From the NCBI GenBank assembly GCA_964461295.1, contig CAYWTX010000223.1, positions 1 through 5,233 of the forward strand: 5,233 bases of DNA, in the 5' to 3' direction. The position numbers were made by a program, and so were the translations under genes. Source of the DNA: CAYWTX01 sp964461295. Lineage in GTDB: Bacteria > Planctomycetota > Phycisphaerae > SM23-33. Below the pieces are notes generated by a model that was given only the letters and a program-made list of their open reading frames with translations, was not told where the DNA came from and made no database searches. This document shows positions 1 to 5,233 of the stretch, piece after piece; the first letter of the stretch is position 1; the number at the start of each line of letters is the position of its first letter.

Positions 1-253
1 GGCGCGAAAGGGTCGAGGCGTCCACGCCGTCCAGCAGCACCGCCCCGCTGTCAGGGCGGTCGAGCAAGCCCACCACGTGCAGCAGCGTGCTCTTGCCGCT
101 GCCCGAGGCGCCCACCACCGAGACGAACTGCCCGGCCTCGACCGCGAAGCTCACTCCGCGCAGCACGTGCAGCGTCGTGCGCCCCAGGTGGTATCTCTTG
201 TGCAGCGATCTGACCTCGACGGCCAGGCCCGCCCTGGGCGGCTGGTCACTCAT
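1..253 (-). CDS. lolD: LolD-like ABC transporter ATP-binding protein, N-terminal part (cut by window edge)
   Basis: Only the first 84 residues are present, because the gene continues past base 1. The protein begins MSDQPPRAGLAVEVRSLHKR and has a textbook Walker A motif, GASGSGKST, at residues 48-56. The stretch LLHVVGLLDRPDSGAVLLDG (58-77) is the usual continuation in LolD/MacB-type ATPases. In that family the subunit hydrolyses ATP on the cytoplasmic face to drive lipoprotein extraction from the inner membrane towards LolA. The ATG lies inside the end of the upstream permease gene (the shared bases read ATGAGTGA), so the two are probably translationally coupled; a GGAGG stretch sits about 12 bases upstream. 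The signature motif, Walker B and H-loop lie outside the window, so the exact subfamily (LolD versus a MacB-like exporter) rests on the N-terminal style and on the partner permease. Confidence 0.9.
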   Translation of the reverse strand, partial: MSDQPPRAGLAVEVRSLHKRYHLGRTTLHVLRGVSFAVEAGQFVSVVGASGSGKSTLLHVVGLLDRPDSGAVLLDGVDASTLSR

Positions 254-1931
254 AGCGCAGGGCCTCCACGGGCTGCCTTCGCGCCGCGGCCAGCGCGGGG
301 AAGATCGCCCCCGTCAGGCCGGCCAGCATCGCGCCCAGCACCACCTTGACCACCGACGACAGCCGCACCTCGTTGGGGATCTTCTCGAACATGAACGTCT
401 CGCGGCTCCACACCTCGAAGCCGAACGTCCGCGCCACCCAGTCGTGGATGGGGTTGATGTTCCAGACGAACGACACGGCCCCGATCACGCCGATGACGCT
501 GCCCACCAGGCCGATGGCCGCGCCGTAGCTCAGGAAGATCGCGGCCACGCCCTGCCCGCTGGCGCCCACCGCCTTCAGCACGCCGATGTCGCGGGTCTTC
601 TGCACCACGATCACGTAGAAGATGACGAAGATCAGGATGATCGCGACGACGGAGATGATCCCCAGGATGATCACCATCAGCGTGCGCTGGCTCTCGATCT
701 GCTGCACCAGGCGTATCTGCCGGTCGCGCCACGTGTCGACGTAGACGTGGCTGCGGGCCACCACCAGCCCCCGCGCGGCGTACTGCCCCTCGAACTCCCG
801 GAAGACCCGCTCGACGCGGGCGTTGATCTCCTTGAGCTTCTCGCCGCGTCCCCATTCCGGCGCCACCTTCACGTGAATCTGCGAGCAGCGGGCCGCCTCC
901 ACCACGCCCTTGGCGTCGCCCGACGCGATCTGCTCGTCCATGTTGTTCAGCCGCTGGATCGCCTCAAACGGCACGTAGACCACTTCCGAATCGATGCTCG
1001 ACACGTCCGTGGCGCAATCGTCGATCACCGTGAACTGCCGCGTCACCGGCGCCATGCCGGTGGCCTTCAGGTCGCGCCCGAACGGGATCAGCGACAGGCC
1101 GATGTTGTGCCCAGGCCCCAGGATCCGCACCGTCTCGCCCTTGGGCGTGCGGAAGCTCAGCCCGGGGATTCCCAGCCCCAGGATCACGCGGTCCTCCGGC
1201 CCCTGGATCGCCTGCCGCTGGCGACGGGCCAACTCCTCCTCCAGCACCTTCCGCCGCGGCTCGTTGCCTTCCTCCACCGCCTTGTCCAGTTCCTTCCGCA
1301 GCGCCTCGATCCGCAGGCGGTTGTCCCCGGCCAGGCCGAAGTTGTCGATCGCCGTCTGCTGCCAGCCCTCGGCGATGCTCAACCGCTGGCGCAGCGTCGC
1401 CACGTCGGCGCCCGGCGGGGCGCGGCCGCCCTCCTCGTCGATTCGCCGGCCAATCGCCTGCAACTTGCCCAGTTCCGCCCTGAGCCGATCGAGGATGGCC
1501 GGCGTGGGCGGGTCGAACGTCGGGTTCGGCCAGTTCTTCTGAACGAACAATCCTTCCTCGAAATCACTGACGCTCGCCCGCTCCGGCAGGCGGATGCCGG
1601 TGACCTGCACCGGGCGGCGGAAGTCCGGGTCGCCGGGGATCTGCAGGATGCCGTACGTGAGGATGAACGGCGAGGCGCCCTCGACCTCGGGCACCTGCTT
1701 CCTCAAGCGGGCGATGAAGTCGTCGTAGTAGGCCATGCCGCTGAGGCTCGGCGTGGAGACGACGATGTCGCCGAAGAGCCCCTTGGCGGCCCGTTCGATC
1801 TTGTCCACGAACCCGTTGAGCACGCTGACGACCACCAGCATCATCAGCACGCACAGCGAAACCCCGATGGTGGCGAAGTACGCCAGTCCCCGGCGAAACA
1901 GGTACTTCAGGCACAGGGTGAGCTTGTACAT
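246..1931 (-). CDS. LolC/LolE-like lipoprotein-releasing ABC transporter permease (FtsX family), with enlarged periplasmic domain
   Basis: A 561-residue FtsX-type permease. One membrane helix lies at about residues 18-40. A long periplasmic domain follows (about 41-415), then three helices at about 417-443, 463-490 and 526-549. Conserved marks are KTRDIGVLKAVGAS after helix 2 (445-458) and the ending PALAAARRQPVEALRYE, close to the LolC/E C-terminus. Partnered with a LolD-like ATPase, it should release outer-membrane-bound lipoproteins from the inner membrane. It is about 150 residues longer than E. coli LolC/LolE (roughly 400-415). Much of the excess is a charged, helix-rich stretch at about 132-243 with coiled-coil character. 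I chose the ATG at 1931 because MYKLTLCLKYLFRRG matches the usual family start; the frame is open 21 codons further, but only to a TTG in low-complexity sequence overlapping a stem-loop. The ribosome site is weak. Only one such permease is visible, so it could act as a homodimer or pair with a gene outside. Confidence 0.9.
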   Translation of the reverse strand: MYKLTLCLKYLFRRGLAYFATIGVSLCVLMMLVVVSVLNGFVDKIERAAKGLFGDIVVSTPSLSGMAYYDDFIARLRKQVPEVEGASPFILTYGILQIPGDPDFRRPVQVTGIRLPERASVSDFEEGLFVQKNWPNPTFDPPTPAILDRLRAELGKLQAIGRRIDEEGGRAPPGADVATLRQRLSIAEGWQQTAIDNFGLAGDNRLRIEALRKELDKAVEEGNEPRRKVLEEELARRQRQAIQGPEDRVILGLGIPGLSFRTPKGETVRILGPGHNIGLSLIPFGRDLKATGMAPVTRQFTVIDDCATDVSSIDSEVVYVPFEAIQRLNNMDEQIASGDAKGVVEAARCSQIHVKVAPEWGRGEKLKEINARVERVFREFEGQYAARGLVVARSHVYVDTWRDRQIRLVQQIESQRTLMVIILGIISVVAIILIFVIFYVIVVQKTRDIGVLKAVGASGQGVAAIFLSYGAAIGLVGSVIGVIGAVSFVWNINPIHDWVARTFGFEVWSRETFMFEKIPNEVRLSSVVKVVLGAMLAGLTGAIFPALAAARRQPVEALRYE

Positions 1932-1982
1932 GTTGGCTGCCTGGTTGCTCGGTTGATTCGCACTCGAAGAAGGTGTGTGTGC

Positions 1983-2005
1983 GCCGGCGGGCAAAGCCCG
2001 CCGGC
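1983..2005 (-). other. GC-rich perfect stem-loop between lysS and the permease gene
   Basis: GCCGGCGGGC and GCCCGCCGGC form perfect 10-bp arms around a 3-base loop, starting 11 bases after the lysS stop codon. On the transcribed strand no T-run follows; the next bases are GCACACACACC. It is therefore not a canonical intrinsic terminator. It may be an attenuating or mRNA-stabilising hairpin that lowers expression of the downstream permease and ATPase relative to lysS, or a remnant of an intergenic repeat. The structure is seen directly; any role is inference. Confidence 0.55.
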
Positions 2006-2015
2006 TCGACCCAGC

Positions 2016-3473
<1,458 letters not shown>

Positions 3474-3507
3474 GGTCCTGCTTTCCGCGTCGCTTGTGGA
3501 ATGCCGC

Positions 3508-3536
3508 ATGATCGGCCCGCCGCGCCGCGAAGTCAA
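3508..3536 (-). promoter_or_regulatory. Candidate sigma-70-type promoter of lysS
   Basis: On the minus strand TTGACT (3536-3531) is followed, after exactly 17 bases, by GATCAT (3513-3508). These match the -35 and -10 consensus at 5 of 6 and 4 of 6 positions. Transcription would start near 3500, giving a leader of about 27 bases before the ATG at 3473 and ruling out the start at 3509 for that transcript. The spacer is very GC-rich, and single matches of this quality occur by chance. Confidence 0.35.
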
Positions 3537-3601
3537 GGAGGTATGGCGTGTAGGGTGGAACGTGGAACCGCTGTATGACGGAATGGATTGGTGAAGCGAC
3601 C

Positions 3602-3773
3602 ATGACGGTCCGTGGACATGTCAAGAACGGCGTGGTGCTGGTGGACGGGCCCGAGAAGCTCGCCGACGGGATCGAAGTCTCCATCCGCCCGCTACAAACG
3701 CTATGAGCGATTCATCGGCAAGGCCGAGAATCTGCCTCCGGACTTCTCGATCGACCTCGATCATCTGAAGTAG
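3602..3773 (+). pseudogene. Small conserved-type protein gene, frameshifted or internally deleted
   Basis: The first frame (3602-3706) encodes 34 residues, MTVRGHVKNGVVLVDGPEKL followed by ADGIEVSIRPLQTL and a stop. This resembles the N-terminal beta-strand segment of short planctomycete hypothetical proteins (and DUF104/AF2212-type small antitoxins). The other frame, from about 3690 to the TAG at 3771, continues sensibly as RYKRYERFIGKAENLPPDFS and ends IDLDHLK. From memory, intact relatives join these two parts in one chain of roughly 60-80 residues through a variable linker. The frames overlap near 3690, so the simplest reading is a linker deletion that also shifted the frame. The initiation codon could instead be an in-frame ATG at 3575 (MTEWIGEAT upstream), but the usual start fits 3602. 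It lies alone on the plus strand, divergent from lysS and convergent with the RHH gene. No function is assigned. A short functional 34-residue product cannot be excluded. Confidence 0.6.
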
Positions 3774-3798
3774 CAGCCCCGGGCGAGATGATCCTGCT

Positions 3799-3981
3799 CT
3801 ACCCTCGCGGTTCCCGCGATTTCGTGGACCGGTCCTCGCCGCCCTTGCGCTTCAGCACGGCCTGCTTGAGCAGGTACTCGATCTGCCCGTTGACGCTGCG
3901 CAGTTCGTCCGCCGCCCAGGACTCCAGGTCCTTCCAGAGCGCCGGGTCGATCCGCAACAGGAACTGTTTGCGCGCTTCCAT
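3799..3981 (-). CDS. Arc-like ribbon-helix-helix DNA-binding protein
   Basis: A 60-residue protein beginning MEARKQFLLRIDPALWKDLE. It has a ribbon-helix-helix layout: a DNA-contacting beta strand KQFLLRI (5-11), helix A at about 13-26 (PALWKDLESWAADE), and helix B at about 28-45 starting RSVNGQIEYLLKQ. The RSVN-x-x-I turn and the Q-F-x-L-R strand align with phage P22 Arc (QFNLR, RSVNSEIY). By that alignment Q6, L8 and R10 occupy the base-contacting positions. The C-terminal tail (about 46-60) is charged and probably disordered. It follows the SPFH gene by 22 bp on the same strand, with only a weak ribosome site (CGAGAA), so it is probably co-transcribed and perhaps coupled. RHH proteins of this size usually act as dimers that repress their own operon; the three direct repeats over the shared promoter are the likely target. 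No toxin gene is adjacent, so an antitoxin role is not supported here. Confidence 0.88.
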   Translation of the reverse strand: MEARKQFLLRIDPALWKDLESWAADELRSVNGQIEYLLKQAVLKRKGGEDRSTKSREPRG

Positions 3982-4003
3982 TTCTCGAAGTCACCGGATG
4001 CCG

Positions 4004-4969
4004 CTACGTGTACAAGGTCCCCGTGTTGATGACGGGGTGAACCTGCGTGTCGCCGCACAGGACGACCATCAGGTTGCTGACCATCGTGGCCTTACGCTCC
4101 TCGTCCAACGTCACGACGTTCTTCTCGCCCAGTTCGCGCAGGGCCATCTCCACCATGCTCACGGCCCCGTGGACGATCTTCTGCCGGGCGGCGATCACCG
4201 CCTCGGCTTGCTGCCTCCGCAGCATCGCGCTGGCGATCTCCGGCGCGTACGCCAGGTGCGTCAGCCGCGCCTCCTCCACCAGCACCCCGGCCTTCGTGAG
4301 TCGCTCCTGCAACTCCCGCTGAAGGGCGGCCGCGACGTCGGCGGCTCCGCCCCGCAGGGTAGTTTCGTTCTCCTCGCCGTAGTCGTAGGGGTAGCAATTG
4401 GCCAGGTGCCGCAGGGCCGACTCGCTCTGGACCACGACGTAGTTCTCGTAGTTCTCCACGTCGAACGCCGCCTGGGCGGTGTCGAAGACCCGCCAGACGA
4501 CCACGGCCCCGATCTCGATGGGGTTGCCGCGCTTGTCGTTGACCTTGATCTTCTCGCTGTTGAAGTTCCGCACGCGCAGCGAGATCTTCCGCCGCGGCTG
4601 GTAGCCCGGCGCGGCCAGGACAACACCCTTGCCGCCCTGGGCCTGGGTGACGCCGTTGGAGTAGAACGGGTTGCCCCAGTGGAACCCGCTGTTCCGCACC
4701 GTGCCCTTGTAGGCTCCGAAGAGCAACAGCACCCGCGCCTCGTTGGGCTGGAGGGCGAAGAAACCCGCCCACGTGACGCAACTGAGGAGGATCAACCCGA
4801 TGCCCGGCAGCAGCGTCGCCAGGTTCGGCGAGCGGCCATGCGCTCTGACGGTGAGGACCACCAGCCACACGCCGCACGCCAGGATCAGCAGGTTCACAGC
4901 CAGCATGAACCATCCGTTGCGGACCCGCACCACACGTTCCACGCTCGTGTTCTCCGCTCTGTCGCCCAT
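4004..4969 (-). CDS. SPFH/band-7 domain membrane protein with two N-terminal transmembrane helices
   Basis: A 321-residue protein. Hydrophobic helices lie at about residues 19-42 and 50-72, followed by the SPFH domain. That domain starts at LQPNEARVLLLFGAYKGTVR (73-92), continues through GFHWGNPFYSN, and includes KVNDKRGNPIEIGAVVVWRV (142-161). A helical region follows, with ARLTHLAYAPEIASAMLRRQ (234-253) and QAEAVIAARQKIV. SPFH proteins (stomatin, prohibitin, flotillin relatives) oligomerise on membranes and organise microdomains or regulate proteases; the exact role of this subgroup is not known to me. The HPVINTGTLY ending is, as I recall, conserved in the subgroup, which is often found next to a small Arc-like gene as here. 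The ATG at 4969 has a strong ribosome site (AAGGAG, 5 bases upstream) and a clear promoter. No NfeD-type partner is visible in the window. Confidence 0.93.
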   Translation of the reverse strand: MGDRAENTSVERVVRVRNGWFMLAVNLLILACGVWLVVLTVRAHGRSPNLATLLPGIGLILLSCVTWAGFFALQPNEARVLLLFGAYKGTVRNSGFHWGNPFYSNGVTQAQGGKGVVLAAPGYQPRRKISLRVRNFNSEKIKVNDKRGNPIEIGAVVVWRVFDTAQAAFDVENYENYVVVQSESALRHLANCYPYDYGEENETTLRGGAADVAAALQRELQERLTKAGVLVEEARLTHLAYAPEIASAMLRRQQAEAVIAARQKIVHGAVSMVEMALRELGEKNVVTLDEERKATMVSNLMVVLCGDTQVHPVINTGTLYT

Positions 4970-4974
4970 GTTTG

Positions 4975-4980
4975 CTCCTT
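4975..4980 (-). promoter_or_regulatory. Strong Shine-Dalgarno of the SPFH gene
   Basis: The minus strand reads AAGGAG followed by CAAAC and the ATG at 4969. It is the only consensus ribosome site at good spacing in this window and fixes the start. The other genes have weak sites. Confidence 0.8.
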
Positions 4981-5003
4981 TCGTACCAGTGAGTCCGCTT
5001 CCT

Positions 5004-5033
5004 GTGATATTGGGGTGATATCACAGTAATATC
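5004..5033 (-). promoter_or_regulatory. Candidate RHH operator: three 8-bp direct repeats phased at 11 bp
   Basis: On the minus strand the sequence reads GATATTAC-TGT, GATATCAC-CCC, AATATCAC (5033-5026, 5022-5015, 5011-5004). The repeats recur at exactly 11-bp intervals, about one helical turn. The 6-bp core GATATC is itself palindromic in the middle copy and one base off in the other two. Overlapping symmetry is also present: CTGTGATAT (5002-5010) and ATATCACAG (5018-5026) are 9-bp inverted arms, and GTGATATCAC (5015-5024) is a perfect palindrome. The array covers the stretch from the -35/-10 spacer to the predicted start site. Arc-type proteins bind adjacent half-sites about 11 bp apart, so the downstream 60-residue RHH protein is the obvious candidate ligand. 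The repeats are seen; the binding is inferred. Confidence 0.6.
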
Positions 5034-5043
5034 GCGATGTCAA
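5015..5043 (-). promoter_or_regulatory. Sigma-70-type promoter of the SPFH-RHH operon
   Basis: On the minus strand a perfect -35 hexamer TTGACA (5043-5038) is separated by exactly 17 bases from TATCAC (5020-5015), which matches 4 of 6 positions of the -10 consensus. Transcription would begin near 5008, leaving a leader of about 38 bases with the strong ribosome site. An 11-bp palindrome GAGGAATCCTC (5044-5054) sits directly upstream of the -35 element. The suboptimal -10 lies inside one of the 11-bp-phased repeats, which suggests repressor control. Confidence 0.65.
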
Positions 5044-5056
5044 GAGGAATCCTCGG

Positions 5057-5233
5057 CCATCGCGGGAACCCGACAGAGCCGTGCCGTGTCGGCACGGTCG
5101 GATGCGAATGAGGGACCGCTTCCCATCGCGGGAACCCGACAGAGCCGTGCCGTGTCGGCACGGTCGGATGCGAACAAGGGACCGCTTCCCATCGCGGGAA
5201 CCCGACAGAGCCGTGCCGTGTCGGCACGGTCGG
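5057..5233. repeat. 66-bp tandem repeat array with hairpin, continuing past the window edge
   Basis: Copies begin at 5057, 5123 and 5189. The first two are full length and differ at two adjacent bases (TG at 5109-5110 versus CA at 5175-5176). The third is cut at 45 bp and is identical over what is visible. Each copy contains a perfect hairpin, CCGTGCCG-TGT-CGGCACGG (5079-5097, 5145-5163, 5211-5229), framed by outer CCGA/TCGG arms with a 5-base bulge on the left side. The unit length is a multiple of three, so the minus-strand frame stays open through the array as a 22-residue repeat containing PTRHGSVGFPRWEAVP. I do not think it is coding, because the open frame ends inside the SPFH promoter. 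The array may be an intergenic repetitive extragenic element or part of the 3' end of a gene beyond the window. Confidence 0.9.

Noticed and set aside
1932..1994. N-terminal extension of the permease to the TTG at 1994
   Set aside because: The added residues are low-complexity (S, N, A, Q, P), the first bases overlap the intergenic stem-loop, and the usual family start is at the ATG at 1931.
3535..3577. A perfect AAGGAGGT on the plus strand immediately before an ATG (11-codon frame)
   Set aside because: Only one base separates the motif from the ATG, too close for initiation, and the peptide MACRVERGTAV has no recognisable character. The motif also overlaps the -35 of the lysS promoter candidate on the other strand.
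3805..3822. Hairpin TCGCGG-TTC-CCGCGA followed by TTT on the plus strand, as a terminator for the small plus-strand gene
   Set aside because: The stem is only 6 bp, the T-run only three bases, and it lies inside the end of the RHH coding sequence, so it may be chance.
3788..5029. A plus-strand open frame of 413 codons opposite the SPFH and RHH genes
   Set aside because: It is antisense to two well-supported genes with a promoter and a ribosome site on the other strand, and its composition is that of a shadow frame.
5057..5233. The repeat array as a CRISPR
   Set aside because: The whole 66-bp unit is repeated with only two differences, so there are no variable spacers, and no cas gene is nearby.

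Overview
The window is a GC-rich bacterial segment with four recognisable genes, a small RHH gene and a broken small gene. It carries no rRNA, tRNA, CRISPR array or insertion sequence that I can see. Gene content and protein style suggest a planctomycete or a relative: the Lol-type permease starts MYKLTLCLKYL, a two-TM SPFH protein is paired with an Arc-like regulator, and the broken gene is of a type I recall from planctomycetes. This placement is inference from memory of family style, not a database result.

Layout, left to right. Positions 1-3473 (minus strand, read right to left) hold a cluster in the order lysS, a LolC/E-like permease, and the start of a LolD-like ATPase that runs off the left edge. 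The permease and ATPase genes overlap by 8 bp. Together they would form an ABC transporter of the LolCDE type that releases lipoproteins from the inner membrane, here sharing a transcription unit with lysyl-tRNA synthetase. A GC-rich stem-loop lies in the 84-bp gap between lysS and the permease gene. A candidate lysS promoter lies at 3508-3536. Positions 3602-3773 (plus strand) hold a small gene that looks frameshifted or internally deleted.

Positions 3799-4969 (minus strand) hold a two-gene operon: an SPFH/band-7 membrane protein followed 22 bp later by a 60-residue ribbon-helix-helix (Arc-like) DNA-binding protein. Upstream is a well-formed promoter (TTGACA, 17-bp spacer, TATCAC). It is overlaid by three 8-bp direct repeats spaced exactly 11 bp apart, which is what an RHH-protein operator looks like. 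I infer that the small protein autoregulates the pair.

Positions 5057-5233 are a 66-bp tandem repeat (two full copies and a 45-bp third copy cut by the window edge). Each copy carries a strong hairpin. The array abuts the SPFH promoter and continues beyond the window.

The very long plus-strand open frames opposite lysS, the permease and the SPFH gene are judged to be antisense shadows produced by the high GC content.
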